DNA of 64,000 bases from Neodiprion pinetum (Eukaryota; Arthropoda; Insecta; Hymenoptera; Diprionidae), in contig NC_060232.1 in NCBI RefSeq assembly GCF_021155775.2, positions 23,753,922 through 23,817,921 of the forward strand, read 5' to 3'. Within the stretch, counting starts at the first letter, position 1. Every line of letters begins with the position of its first letter. This document shows, piece by piece, positions 48,009-61,460 of this stretch. The position numbers and the translations under genes are program-made. A model generated the notes under the pieces. It made no database searches. It was given only the letters and a program-made list of their open reading frames with translations, and was not told the DNA's origin.

Positions 48009-48948
48009 TTCTACCAAAATTGGCACTGTGGCGCTGATACGTTATCGCCATGGATAAAGTATCGATTTTCACTCAGAGGAGTTTGCGGGAAAAATTTCAC
48101 GGAGTACCGTTATCGTTTCAACGTTCAGTAAGCACGTCAGAGAGCTTCTTCTCATTCTGATTGGGAGTTTCTGCAGTTTTGCACCGCGACAGAGCCGGAG
48201 TCGATTGAACTGGCCCATCGCTAAGCCATTAGTCAAAACGCGGACGGGGTCCTTTCGATAACAAGGCAGAGGGGCCCACTTTACAGGCGCAGTCATAAAA
48301 CAAGCTGAATATCGAGGCGGGAGGAGGGCGAAGATTCCGTAGGTTGAGAAGAACCGGGGTGAGATTAATGGAGCGAATTAATATTCCTCGGCGTATGCCC
48401 GAATTACACAAAGTTATCCGAGTCTCTGGATATTCCGACATATTTCTTTTTCGACCCGATCTGTATTCTCGCTTGAATAATAGGTCGATTTATTTCGCTT
48501 TGTAATCAGCAAGGGGAGCGCGAAATTCGCGCGAAAAGGTCCAACCGGAGATGTTGGATACGTTTGAAAATTAGAAATTCTCGGAGGTTGGCGTGTGAAA
48601 GTGAGAAAAGTGCAACGGTTCAACATTTACATCACTTTGCATGGATGTCGTTAAAAATTTTCTCCGAAGCTTGTAGCGAATGGATAAGATAATATTTTAT
48701 TACAGAAGACTTTGTAGTCAGAGGAAAGAGATTTGTTGTACAATACGTTTCGCTGTATTTGTTCACCGATCTTGGGAATTTATCTGCCCTCCGAAAGCTC
48801 TTGAACTCTGTATAAGATATTTGAATATATAAACGACGATCACATATTCAAAGCGTAGAGATCCCGAGGGCACGAGTGGAACAGACGCCTAAAATGTTGT
48901 CCAATTTTTCATACCATTTACATTTGAAATAAGACGCAGGAAGAGAGA

Positions 48949-48980
<32 letters not shown>

Positions 48981-49807
48981 GAACATTCGTATTCGATGAA
49001 AAAACAATGATAAATATTATAACCCAAGTATCCTGTTTTCTTAACCTCGGCTGCGTCGAATTACATAGGTATACATTATCGCGCTGATAACCAGAATTGT
49101 GCGACAGACTCAAAAAACACAACGTGAGTTTGCTCAGGTCAGACGTTCCAGACATCTCAAATCGTCGTGGAAGAATTCTTTTAATGCTGCTTTTCTATCT
49201 TGCAAGTTTGAAAAAGTAATCCAATCAGACTCGGATCAAACTCTCTTGCAAAATAACGTATTCTTACCTACAGAGAGGAATACAGAATGCCATGAATTTA
49301 TCTGAAACGCAATTCCAGTCATCACTGACTCTAAAAAATACTGCATTTTCGTACAAGCTGAAAGATCATTTCAAATTGAAAAATATCTATCGGTTGTTAG
49401 ATTTCTATTTTAATCATCAATGATTGCGATCTCTTCTTTTGAGCTTCTCAGACAGATTATTCACTACGTTTTGATATTTTTTTATGAAATCGTTTATCGT
49501 TTCAAATCTGAAACCATCGTCTTTCCATATTACGTGAAATAAGTTTACATTATAAGAATCACTACAGCGTGTACTCAAATAAAAACTCAAGTAAGTTTAT
49601 ATTTACTAGTACTGAAATACGAGAAGTGAAAATAGCGTGGAGTGCATGAAATGAAAGACGATACAAGCTTTTTATTCCTGACAAATAATTCCGCGAAGCT
49701 GTTTGTCGATCTGCATGGATGCATTGTGTAATACAACGTTCGTTTCGCCAATTCTTCCGATAATATCGTCGTAGAACCTGAAGTTCGCAAATTATGTGCA
49801 CTAGGCT
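48009..49807. other. Gene-poor stretch with GA microsatellite
   Basis: The segment 48100-48450 is GC-richer with short minus-strand frames only. A (GA)n tract lies at 48942-48980. No gene or transposon recognised. Confidence 0.5.
48942..48980. repeat. (GA)n microsatellite
   Basis: About 39 bp of imperfect GA dinucleotides (interrupted by AAA), producing Ser-Leu runs in an overlapping minus frame. Confidence 0.9.
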
Positions 49808-50558
49808 GGTCCGTATATGGAGTTTGACAAAAAAATACGTGGTGGAAATTGTCAAATGGATCGCAAGTGATGAAAAGATATTCTCTAATTTTTTCAGATT
49901 CTTATTTCATTACCCTAGTCTCTCGATTTAAACGAGAAGTTTCAAATTATTCATAAATAGGCTTATCCACTATATTTCGTATTACATTTTAATTCACGGT
50001 TATTCGTTGGCGAAAAAATCCATATTCTCGAATATTCATTTTCTTTCCGGTGAAGAATAAAAAGTCTTAAATGGGGTGCTCCATGAGAAACGTGTGCTAT
50101 ATTAATTCGTTTTTTCAACATGACAAATAATCAGATTAAGTAAAAAGTCACCTTAATATTTGCAAACCATCGACTGTGATATTACGTAGTGTCGAGATGT
50201 GGATTATTCCATTACAGCGATGACTAAATGAATGCTAGTGTTTTGTTTTACGTTTTTTTTTCAGATCAACACTGAATGAGGAAACGATTTTTTTTTCTTC
50301 TGTGAAAAGAAGGTGAGTGAATCTCACTGCATATTCGAGAATATAGATGTTTTTGCCTACGAATAACTTTGAAATAAAATTGAATACGAAATCTAGTGAA
50401 TGAGCATATGTTTGAATAATTCGAAACTTTCCGTTCGAAAAGGGAGACTAAAGGAATGAAATAAAAATCCGAAAAAATTGTGATATTTTTTTTTCACCAT
50501 TTGGAGCCGATTTGACAGGCTCCATCATGATTGTTTGTTTCGACTCCATGTAAGGACC
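49808..50558. mobile_element. GGTCC-ended foldback, copy 2
   Basis: The left end GGTCCGTATATGGAGTTTGAC and the complement of the right end, GGTCCTTACATGGAGTCGAA, are imperfect inverted repeats, and symmetry continues through TTTTTTCAGATTCTTATTTC, TTTCGTATTAC/TTTCGTATTCA and CCATATTCTCGAATATTC. Arms are roughly 235 bp with a loop of about 280 bp. It shares its tip and the TTTTTCAGATT motif with 17653-18549, so the two are probably related families. A donor-like GGTGAGT occurs in the loop (about 50312) without exon evidence. Confidence 0.75.
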
Positions 50559-53500
50559 GCTCTAATGTCCACCCTTTGTCAAAGCAAGGCAATAAAATGT
50601 CTCCGGGCTAGCATTTAATTAATACTCGTTTGCTTCGATAATTATTCAACTCTTCGTTACGGTCCTGCAGCAACACCGTAGACCGAAAATTAGCTAATTA
50701 GCCGGCTCCCGGCAATGTTTCAGCTTTGTTCGCGGCTTCCTGAGACTGGTTCGCATCATCCTCTTCCTCTGCCAACCTCCGCCGGTTGTTTGTTGAAAAG
50801 CGTACACGACGTTCTCCGGCGCAATTGGCAGACGAGTTAACTCAGGGTAAGTCAAGTCGCGAAAATCTTACTGTTCAACGACTTACTTCATCACGGTTGC
50901 ATAATACGCCTGTTTAATACCGGTGAAGACACGAGTAACTTCGACTCTGCGAGTTGGTTACCTCGTACATTATTACCTAGAACCATAAAATCAGGACTCG
51001 ATGACGCATGTAAATTTGATTCGAAACTTTTTCACGTCTCGCAAGATTCAGAGCTTTTTTTCCCTGTATCAAACCAGCCGGTCTTTCAGCGGCGGGTTTT
51101 CTCCGTGGCTCGACAAACCCAAAATAAACCCAAGGGAGCGCATAAATATTGACGGAATTAGAGGGGGTACACTTTATTCGATCAATGATCGTTACTGTTG
51201 AACTAGCCGTTAAGCCCTGCTGTAGCTACCAACGCCGATGTATACGGAATAAGGCGGACAGTCGATAACTATACGCCAGCTTCCACTTAATACCCCATCG
51301 ACTGACCCTAATCGGAAACCCTAAGCGAGTGCCTCCGTTCCTCCCTGCAAAAACACAACATTTCGCAATTTATGCCACGCAGTTACCGTCAGCCTCGAAC
51401 ATCGTCTCGTGTTTCACCGGCCAGAATCAATTCGGCTTCTCTTTAGCTCCCCGCGGTATCGTTGTCACTACTCGTCGATGACACCGGCTTGTTTTCGCAC
51501 AGATTTCCTAAACAGGTCCTTTACGATACTTTACACGAGTGACCAGACGTACCGTACACAATTTTACAAGTGGCCGACAAGATATACACGCGAGTAAAAA
51601 TACGTCTGCGAAGAGTTCTCGAACATCTTCTGTCGTTCGAAATTTATTCATTGTAATAAAATTTATCACAACGCCACACGAAGTCACCTGTGATTCCTAC
51701 TGAAAGCCTCTGTCGATAGATCTCCCGGAGAGGAGTTGGATAAATAAGTAACAAGCCGATATCCTGGTCGTACCTCAGAGACAAATAGATGTTTCCGACA
51801 TCCGGGGTAGAGACGGAGGCCCAAACCACTTCCACCGAAAGCCGAAGATTAGTGGCTTCAATTATTCCGGAGGGGGCGAATGAATGTCGATACTACTTTT
51901 CCAGCTAAGGTTACCCATCCACCTCACTCTCTACGTCAGGTTTCATCTCTTGACGTCGCGCTGACGTAACGAGTGGAGCGTCGATGTGCTTGCGGTTATT
52001 GCCAGAGAACATCGGACCGTCTGAACGAAGATACTCGCTTGAAAATCGAGGGCACAGTTCGCGTCGCGTGTTAAATATGTCCATTAAATTTTACCCTGCG
52101 GTTAACGATCAGTTTTGCAAGAAATAGCGCAGTTTGAAGTTGGAAAAAAAAAACTGTTCCCAACATTTCAGACTTCGACACTCTGTCATATACACCGACC
52201 TTAGTCTGCTAGGAAGGTTTTGTTCGAGATAAGTTTGCCACGTTGTCTATAATTATTTGATAGCAAGCCGATAACGAGCTGCTGGGTCTGATAGTCTAGA
52301 GCTGATTTACGATATCTCGGATGGAAGTCTCGTAAGTTTTTCCATAGCAGGGTGGTCGATCAGACCACCGAGTTTCACCTCTTGATTATCAAGCTGTTAC
52401 GAAAACGTCAAATTTCCACAGTGGATCAATAAGCTTCTACATTTCTTCGATGACGAAAGAAAAAAAAAGAAAAAATCCAACGTTCTCTCCAATTCTCGAT
52501 GCACTCGAGTCTCAAAAATATCGTTTGGAGATACGATAACTCAAAGTTTCACGATTGATCAAGAGAAAAAATTCCGAGAAGAATATTAGAACCGCATAAA
52601 TTTGCGCAGGAGTAAAAATGCTTAGCGCGAAGCGATGCGGAGCGAGTTTCACGAAAATCGATGGACACGGGGTGGAGAAAAAAAGTAGGCCGGTTATCGC
52701 GAAAAGCTTCACGTTATGCAAATTTTAAGTGGCTCGTCGCGGCCAGGGAATCGCCACAGTAATTGGCCAAGACTCGATCTCGAGGCGTTCAAATTGGCGA
52801 GACAACGACTAAACGTGGTCTGCACTGATTTTATATTGGTATAAGGTTCGGTGTATGAGGCTGCGGAATGGCAAGAACTGAAATCGTTATTTCCAATCCA
52901 GCGGGCAGCGGGTCGTTTGATAGGACCGCCCGCGGAGAATAACATTTTAATCTTACCAGCAGCCGTGGTCCGTGGACAGAGCGAACTTCCAGGCGACGCG
53001 ACGTCGACGCGAAGAAACTCGCCCCACTCGTCACGCACGTTTATGCGTGTTTTACGAGTGCCTGCACGGGTCTTGAAATCTACAAATGAGACGTACCCTC
53101 GATTCGACAAACACGCTAGAAATTATACGAGATGATTTTTCACCGCCCGAAGTTACAATACCGTGTAATCACCGCGAGGATTAAGACCTCGTTATAATTA
53201 GAGGTAAGTACGTTTTGGAGATTTTTTTTTTCATTCGTATTTCAGTTGGCACGACTTTGTAATTGCGTATGTTTGTAACGATTTTAGTTTGTTATGAAAT
53301 CAAGTAAATACACAAAGACAGGAAATCAATGACCGACAGAAATTGAGTATTTTATACAATTTTGGAACTTCTGTTTTTTATTCCTTTTATTTATACACTC
53401 TAAATTAAATTCGTTCTTTTCTTTTACGGTATAAAAGATACCCTACAAACCTAGCATGCTGGTTTAAACACACATAAATAAATAACAAATGATATGTGAC

Positions 53501-53944
53501 AAAGGAAATGGTGTATATTAGAAAATTGAGGGATCTGACCGTTTGTGTAGATTGTGACGAGAAAGTTGTTAGTATTTATATAAGACGGTGAAGATGTTTG
53601 AAAATGGATAAAAGGTCGTGAGTGAAGTCTTTTTCTCTCTGTACTATGTTTGGTTTAAAATTTTTACCTGATCAGGATTTACGCTTCAATTCACTGACTT
53701 CAAACACATCTTATCGTATTGAAGTACGTAAATCTACTAAATCTTCGCTCTTCTTGACCTAAGCTCGTCTCTCTCGCTCTCTTTCTCTTATCCTCTTTCG
53801 AATATAAATCGTCACATGTTGCAGGGTCTGAGAAGACAGACAGATATCGGTTATGATATTTTTTCCGAATTCAGAGACGGGGATCCTCTTTCTTTTCTGG
53901 CAAACACCGTTAATCTGTTTGCTAAATTGACAATCTGACTGTGA
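50559..53944. other. Gene-poor stretch with GC-richer patches
   Basis: A patch at 50690-50830 has AATTAGCTAATTAG homeodomain-like sites. The patch 52600-53140 has a 133-codon minus frame (52709-53110) overlapped by a 94-codon plus frame; neither product is recognised. Imperfect TC tract at 53766-53790. No transposon recognised. Confidence 0.45.
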
Positions 53945-55525
53945 AAACAAATCTATGGAAACAAGCATATAAGTATGAGGGTGAGATTAAAAGCAGATAG
54001 CCCCGAGGAAGGCCGGGAATGAAATGGTTTAATCAGGTTGGGGAAAATTGTCAACGAAAGTCTCCGGAGATCCAAAGACAAAATGTATTCACGTGACGAA
54101 GATAAAGATCTCGCGAGAAAACTGCGCCAAGCGAACTGGAACGACGTTGCTTCCATACCGCCAATCCCCTCTATAAAAGGATCGATTTCCATACATTACG
54201 CCTCCTCCTTCTCATCCCAGGAGTGACCAGAGCCAAAAGTATCTCTGATATCATAATCGACATCGAACTTGGCCCATGATTCGAACCTTTGATTATTGGG
54301 CAGCTTAAGATCATCGAACGAACGACAGTCAATTAAAATGGTCTCACACCTAAAGTGGACTCGCAGTAGACAAAACGAGGAGCGATTCCTAATTGAAGTA
54401 TCTCAAAGGTATCGAAATTCAGAAGTCAGAGATCGAACTTATAGAAAAAAAAACTCTATGTATCCAGCATTTCGAGGCAGTCAGATGCGTTTGGTTGAGG
54501 CCTGTCAAAGGTCTGCTCCGGACATGCGGCTCCTTGAAATCCTCAGAGAGTAGCATATAAGTAAGGCTCAGTTCTTACAGGTCATTTCTACGATAATTTC
54601 CTCGTTATCAATTATGGCCATTACTCTCCGAAAGTAGAACGGTACCTAAGCCTTCAGATTGCGAATCTGAGTGAAAATGCTAAAAAGCTTGGGTTGGTAA
54701 GGCCGGACGCTCAGTCCTGTTCCAATTAGCTCCTGATTGACGGGCATCGTCGAAATTTGTTACCCTAATATTCCGGTTCCATGAACTCTATTAATTCTAT
54801 CAAACTTAAGATCAATCAATCGAAACCATCTGATTCAGGGAGGCAGAAAGTCATTTAAATGGGATTTACTCTTCGGATAAAGGAAAGAAATTACGAATTG
54901 CCCCTCCTTATACAACTACATCACCGTATTTGAAATCCGCGTTTCTCTCGCCGAAGGTCGTTGGCTCGTTTGATCCTAAGGAAGTGAAGCTTGATACAAT
55001 TACCAACTCTGAAGAAGTTATCGATCAACGAAGTACCTCACCCGGTGTACGAACAGATCTGGACTAGGGACCAAGGCCAGTCCAATTGGCAATATCAATC
55101 GTTGGGGTTCCGGCTTCGTTTTGGCTGTTGGCGAGGACGGCGTCTTTGACTGACGACGACCCGACGTCAGGATCAAAACACAACGGGGATACAGCTCAAT
55201 CGAAGCAGGCCAGCCTGTTCACCTCTTGCGATCAGGCGGACACTTGAGATGGGATCCCAAATGAGATTGGAACCTCCTTGAAAGCCGGAACCTTCCAAGG
55301 GTCTTGGGGGCATCTGACGGAGGCCGAAAAGCCACCGAGTTGGGCATGGTCGACGTTGGAGAACAACGCTCGAACGGCATTATTCTCAGTGCGAATCTGC
55401 CCTCGGTGTTCGCATGCAGCAGAGTTAATAACACGGTCCTCCGAGTGTGCGGGTGGATGCAGATTACGGCACCGGCAAATAATAACACTTTTACGAGGGC
55501 GCCATCCAACTCTCTTGACACCTGA
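53945..55525 (+). pseudogene. Probable decayed coding sequence, family unrecognised
   Basis: Protein-like reading follows the plus strand but changes frame and is broken by stops. Frame starting at 53945 (internal ATG 53975) has a stop at 54020, then runs to 54224 and includes a charged stretch RSKDKMYSRDEDKDLARKL. The same frame is open at 54296-54553. The next frame is open from 54565 to 54856 with stops at 54727 and 54766. A third runs 54834-55244 with only one stop (55065). The first frame returns at 55154-55525 with a stop at 55262. Polar, charged composition and the hand-over between frames resemble an old transposon, viral-derived or processed gene damaged by indels. I recognise no domain, so I cannot name the source. 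Minus frames of 132 and 135 codons overlap its 3' part (55219-55639). Confidence 0.35.
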
Positions 55526-56120
55526 GCACACCGCCGACGTGGGGAGCCCCACCTCGTTGCACATTGTTGTGCATTCTTCGTGCACTGCCTCCGCCACCGA
55601 CCCCAAGCGATGTTCAAGATTTACTGGAACCCGAGGCATTTAGGTTCACCGCGTGCGTCGTCCGCTTTTTATCCTTGTTCCACGTGACCCGAAACGTTAC
55701 TCAACCAACTTTTCTCGCGCTATTTTAAGCCGTGACGCACGTGTTTCAGGATTACCTCAAGTTATGGATAAATATTTTTAACGCCGTTGAGAAGTGGAAT
55801 TGCAGCATGAAAACTGTTGGCATTTTGCGAATTCAGAGTTCAAGTAATGGGCAAAAATTACGAATTGTCGACGTTCGTACTGCGGTCGTTACATCGAATG
55901 GCACAAACTCTGAACGGTCAAGACTTCTGGTTTCGACTATTCGTAATTATGTCTGTTCGGAGTTTCAACCATTCGAATGCTCAACTGTTTCGAAATTTCA
56001 GCCATATGGAATTCTCGACCATTCCGAGTTCCGGCGATTCTAAATATCGTTTGTGGGATGTAACGATCAGTCTGAACTTTCGAAATTTGGAACTTTGACC
56101 CGCAAGCTGAGTAGTTCTTC
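55526..56120. other. Flank of the decayed coding region; possible TTCGG repeat fragment
   Basis: From about 55860 to 56100 the sequence carries words such as CATTCGAATG, TTTCGAAATTT, CATTCCGAGTTCC and TTCGAAATTTGGAACTTTG, reminiscent of the CCGAA/TTCGG foldback family. I could not align it over a long span to the three main copies, so it is only a possible diverged fragment. Overlapping plus frames (103 and 93 codons) here are therefore suspect. Confidence 0.3.
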
Positions 56121-59100
56121 TTATTGGACTTTGACCTCCAAACACCGCCATGATTATTTAATTCTCATCTGATCGGTACTTGGCATCTTGGGACACTTAA
56201 GAGGTTTTAAAAATAAATCACAGCCTTGGAATTTTTTGATGTAATATATTTCAGAGTAAAGGTTCAGCGAGTACAATTTACAGAACGAGATTGAATTTAT
56301 TCAAGCAAAGATATCTCAGAAGCGAAACAATCAAAGGGAAATGATATAATGTATAATATTCCTAATTTTACTGTGAGTTGTACGTCAATGTAATGTTATT
56401 ACATACCTAGAATCAACTGACAGTGCAAAACAGGCCATACAATAAATTTGCTTACAATGATATTATAAATTTGAAATTGTATAAATAAAAAATGAACAAA
56501 CCAAGAAACAAATTACAAAGAAATAAGTGATATCACAATGAGATATAAGTATGCAACAAAAAGGTGACTTACATCCTCAGGCGTAATTCGTGGCAACTGA
56601 TTAAGTCATCATTTTAATTCCAATTCAATTAAAACAGTGGTTTTATTGAATTGTAGTATATAAATGTCTCGTCGAGTCGCATTAAGATAATAAGTTCTCT
56701 GAAAACTCACAGCGAAGATAATGGCATAAATTTGCACAGCTCGAACAATATAACGTCCGTTATATTGAATACTTAGTCAGTTGCACAATACGGAAAAGCG
56801 TAGCAAGGTATAAAAATCCGAGTCTAAAGTCCAATCAGAATGAAACGAAGCAAAGCAAGCGATGCGAGCGAAGGGCTAATTACAATTATACAAACAGAAT
56901 GAGTGATTAAGAACAACGCTAAGTTTGTAGAGGATGTCTGATACAGTTAACTTACCTCTTAAGCGTGAAATGAAACGTGTACCAATAATAATTTACGATG
57001 CGCGAATTCAGATGACATGTAATCATCGAGTCTGCATACGTTGGTTTGGCTCTTGGACTATTTCGCCCAGGTCTAATCGAGAAGCGACAAGAATACGGTG
57101 ATCACTTGTAGATAGTACGAAGAAAAATGGGGATAACACGTGACCCAGGTATATAGATCGTCGATCAGCGATTTAGGGTATACCTAGATCCATTACAAAC
57201 CAACGGAAAAAGCTCCAGTTTCAATTTTTACATTCCATTTTGTGGTACTCTCGTATTATTGTCTGGGCTAGAACAATGATTAGAGGAAAAAACTTCGAAC
57301 AAGGTTGTGAAAGACGAAAAATTAGAAGCGCCTCAACGTCTCAGGATGGAATATGTATTCACTAGTCTGAATTTCCGATGCGGGTGGAAAAAGAATCTAT
57401 CTTACCTTCCCCGCCGGCGTATCTATCTATCTGAAATTTGAATTAATACCGGGAGTGGCTTTAGCCAAGCGCTGACGGTGCACTTGGAAAGGATTCCTTT
57501 GTCCTCGGAAGGTAGACTCGGGTTCTTGGAAATTTCGAGAAACTGTCAACGCATACTTAATGACCCAGAACTGTCTGCCGACGAACGAGAACACCCCATT
57601 GTATTCCTTTGAGCGATTAAACACCGCAAAGGTGCGAACATGAATATACATACCCATGCATAGATTCGGGATGTAGATGCTCTACACGTAGAGGATCCGG
57701 TCTGCAGTCTCTGGCGCCGATACCAACACGTGCGAATCGATGAAGTCGGAGACACGATGCTCCCTTTCACGACCCGTTGTCACTTTCAATTGGGATAAAA
57801 TTCATCCAAGGTATTCCTACGTACGGCTTCGCCCCGGGTCTTACGAAGAGGGAGAGGTGCCACGTCGAAGACATACCGTGTCATGCATAAAAGATTTGAC
57901 CGTTAAAATCCTACGACCGCACTTTTATCGCCCGAGTTTCCTCGCGGCAATTGTATCTTTTTATACGAATTCAAACACTACCCGACTGCCCGCCTTACAG
58001 AGGCGAAATTGCGTCTGGATGGGAAAATGTATTATGTTTTCTCCGTACGAACCATTAACCATGGAAGTCTCCACCTCCTTTCTTCTTCCAGACTCCGGAC
58101 TGCAACTCGGTACCCTCTGGATCGCCAATAACAAGTCAGCTATATCGTGGAGAAATCATGGGGAGCAAGACACGATGTGAGTTATGCTCAAACGTTAGTA
58201 ACTCGGACGACGAACAGAGTTGCTGACGCAGCTTTCAATTAGGCATGGAACATCAAACATTCAGTTGGGCTCGCAGAGAGTAATACGGTTTCACGAGTGT
58301 TGGGACTCGCGGAGTTACTTTTTCCGGCCATGAACAGCTTCGCAAGTCACTTTTACTTGATAATGTGCTTCACCGATGCAACATTTTTATCGCCATTGGC
58401 GCAACGTAGTGCTTTACGTGGCAAAACTGAGGTCAGAATCGAGTTGATAAAAAAAGGTTGGGTTAACGTTAGTTAAGCAGTATTCGTGCAGTACGCAAAA
58501 TGGTCCATTTGATTTAAGAGTCGACTGTAAGTTGACTTTGAGTATGCTTTTATGACAGTCACACGTTGAACTAGATGATAAAAAAAATTTTTTTCTTTTA
58601 ATTTCAACATTTTTCTTAACCTTAGTGGGGGAGTTCTGGTGACGAGATCTCGTTTATTCTACGTGAAATATCTGGCTGTTCTGGACTCCAGGAGAAACCA
58701 CACAACGCGGGGAAACGAAATTCATAAAATTGTAATCTTATTGCTCACTTCGGCGGCTGCCGGCCCGGTGGTATTAGGCGATACCATCTTTATCTTTGGT
58801 CGTATAACTTTTATGGAATATCGTGTATCCGTGGGAAACGTGCAAGAACGAGGATAAAATTACGAATTGCTTCATTTGTATCGCGAATCTTTTATCACGG
58901 TTTCAAAATTAATACATTCTTGCCGTTCTTTCTTCACTGTTTCTGAACAGAAGCTTGGATTGACGACTCCATCAGTGCTGGACGATTAAATCTCTCACAG
59001 TTATGCATTGCAAGTTACATACTTTATCGTCGTCCAACTGCAAGAACAATATTGTAGAATATTATCCAGCGTTAGAGTCGTTCGAGATAGGAAAACCGAT

Positions 59101-61004
59101 ATTATCACCCAGGGCAAAGAATGTCGGAACGTGAGGAGCTCCGGTAATTAATCGTCTTCGGTATTTCCTGCAGACTTAATGTTAAACAAGAATTTCAGCA
59201 TTATCATGGAGTCGAATCGATCAATCATGACTGACGCAGATTCTTTTATGAAGTGAAATTAAATTCCACAAGCAATAAGTAAGCATCTTCGAACCATAAT
59301 TTGCTGTCTTGTATGCAAGGTGTAATGCTGCTTTTACCGTATATCGATGTGTCCAATCATTGAACCAAAAAATTGTCGAATACAGATAAATATGCTATCA
59401 ATCACTACTTTTCATAAGACCAAGTTCCAGCTTTATAACTTGCATTTTTTGTCCCTGATTCATTATTACTACGTCGTTTTTACTTTTGAACAAATAATTT
59501 AGATTCATGAGTACATATGTATATGTCTGTCTGTATTTGCACGAGGTATTTGCAATGATTCAACATTTTGTTTTTCGTAACTCGATACGATAGAAAACAC
59601 TATTTGATTTCATCAAATATTTCGTTCAGTGAATCTTGTTTATTTCTTTTAACAAACTCTTACCGCATAGTAGAATGGACGGTATAAAAGCACGACTACG
59701 ACTCAAGAATAAATGTTTACCTACGGTGCTACTATTTTCAATACCATCCCAAGAGTTTACCTCGCTCTCTCACACCCTGCGTTCGCATGCTTACAGTAGT
59801 TTATAATTTACTCATTCCCTGTACTTGAGGTGCATAGTCCAATTCTGTTGGTGAAACGTTTTCAAGTAACACGTATTCCCACTACGTCATGTACTTTCTA
59901 TCATCGAAACATGGCTCCGAAACTTTTTTTTCTGCATGTAATTGCAGCCTGAGCGACAAAAATTTGCATATAAATTGAATACTACCTCCGTTTAGGAATG
60001 AAAAATGAATGAAGCGAAATTCGTTCTGTATATAGCCCGAAGAAAGCGGCTCATGTAGAGTTTCAAGGGCGTTCTCAACTCGGAAACATAATATAAGCTC
60101 TCATTTAAGTCTCGTCGTCTGTTCCGAGTCAAAGTGTAATCTTGAGCGAAATTGGCAACACGACTTTGGCATAAGCTTGAGGGTTTAACCAGTAGCGGCA
60201 GCCGACACGCTAGAAGAGTTTGACCATAAAATAGAAGTTTGGCTGGTATTCGTCTGGTCGCAGACTCCTCGGAGGAAGTTGAGCTGTTTACACCGTCGAC
60301 CTAAAGTCCGGCATGCCGGGGTACCTTCAAATCTTAATATCCTGCCGTAATGTTCATGCAAGTACGTGTATCTCGGCGAAAATGAGATTTTGGGACACGT
60401 CTGGCTGCTCACTCAATCTCTTCATCCGCTTGTCTCAGTCGATTAGCCTCTGCAGAGCTGACGTCAAGAAGGTAAATTTATAGGAAGTGATTTTTTTTCG
60501 GTAATCGTTTAAAATCAGCAGATGAGACACTTTTTTCTTTTTGATACTGCGAGGTTTCGAAAAAAAATTAGGGAGATGTAGATGTCGTAACAAAGAGTCA
60601 AACAGCAAAGTAAGATGTGAATATTTCTCAAGAATGGGAAGATCGTTAATTTGGAAAAAGTTCACGTAACGACCATTTTAAATCTTGCGGTCTCATAAAA
60701 TTAAAAAAGTTGGTTGAATATATCTACTGGGTACAGCTACTTGATTTTTAGCCTAAATGCTTTTCAAACCATTCGAACTGTTCTTCTGAAGTTTGGAAAT
60801 CGACACGCAATACAGTCATTTCAAAGTTTGAAAACTCGCCTTCCTAGAACTGGACGTATTAGAAGTTTGAAGAGTACTGCGAAACATCGACAATAAGCGC
60901 TTGATTTTTTTCTCAAGTTCCAGTCGAATCGGTATCGTAGTGTGTCTGGAATTTAGGACCCAATATTTTTTTCTAGCTAAAACTAATCGTATGAATGATG
61001 AAAT
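56121..61004. other. Long gene-poor stretch
   Basis: About 4.9 kb. The segment 57427-58180 is GC-richer with a 146-codon plus frame (57740-58180) and opposing minus frames; no domain recognised. Elsewhere frames are short. No repeats seen. Confidence 0.45.
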
Positions 61005-61460
61005 GTGTTTCCAAATAATAGCCAACATTTTCATTTCTTGACCGATCACGTTTTTCACAATTCTGAATCTATTATACACTCCCTGCCTCACGATGTTGAT
61101 GCAAAAGCAGCGATCTTTGATTATATTGTGTTTAGGATGCGGCTTTCTTTAGGTTTCTTGGCGACGATGAAGGCCCGGCTCGTTTTCAAGGGAAGAGAAA
61201 TTGGGCGAAATTCTGCGACCTTGGAGTGTTGAAGAATACCGAAAGTCCGAGTCTGAGGGAACATTGGCAAAGTTTGCGGTATTAGGTTAACCCTGAACTT
61301 TGCTGGAACGCTAACGCTTCGTCGATTAAAAGAGCCGGAGGTTGGCACTCCCACTGATCTGAGCACGCACCGTGCAGTTAAAGAGATTCGCGAATCGTGT
61401 GAGAACTTACTACGAACCAATAAAGATATCAAAAAATTTAAGACAGTTAAAATTGAACAC
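61005..61460 (+). pseudogene. Possible decayed exon or coding fragment
   Basis: One plus frame is open over about 152 codons with only two stops (61230 and 61254), ending at TGA 61461. The last 68 codons are rich in Lys, Arg and Glu in a helix-like pattern (for example HRAVKEIRESCENLLRTNKD) and resemble a C-terminal exon. A second plus frame is open for 49 codons directly after an acceptor-like TTGTGTTTAG (ending 61135). Against this, the minus strand has an uninterrupted 103-codon frame at 61121-61432 over the same GC-richer patch. Family not recognised; strand not settled. Confidence 0.25.

Noticed and set aside
54275..54305. GATTCGAACC, resembling a tRNA T-loop on the minus strand
   Set aside because: The flanking bases do not form a 5-bp T-stem and no anticodon or D arm follows at the right spacing.
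55278..55643. Cys-Pro-Arg-Cys with downstream Cys and Arg-His in a plus frame, reminiscent of a retroelement C-terminal zinc finger
   Set aside because: Spacing is not convincing, the frame competes with other frames that fit the neighbouring decayed coding sequence better, and no polymerase domain is nearby.
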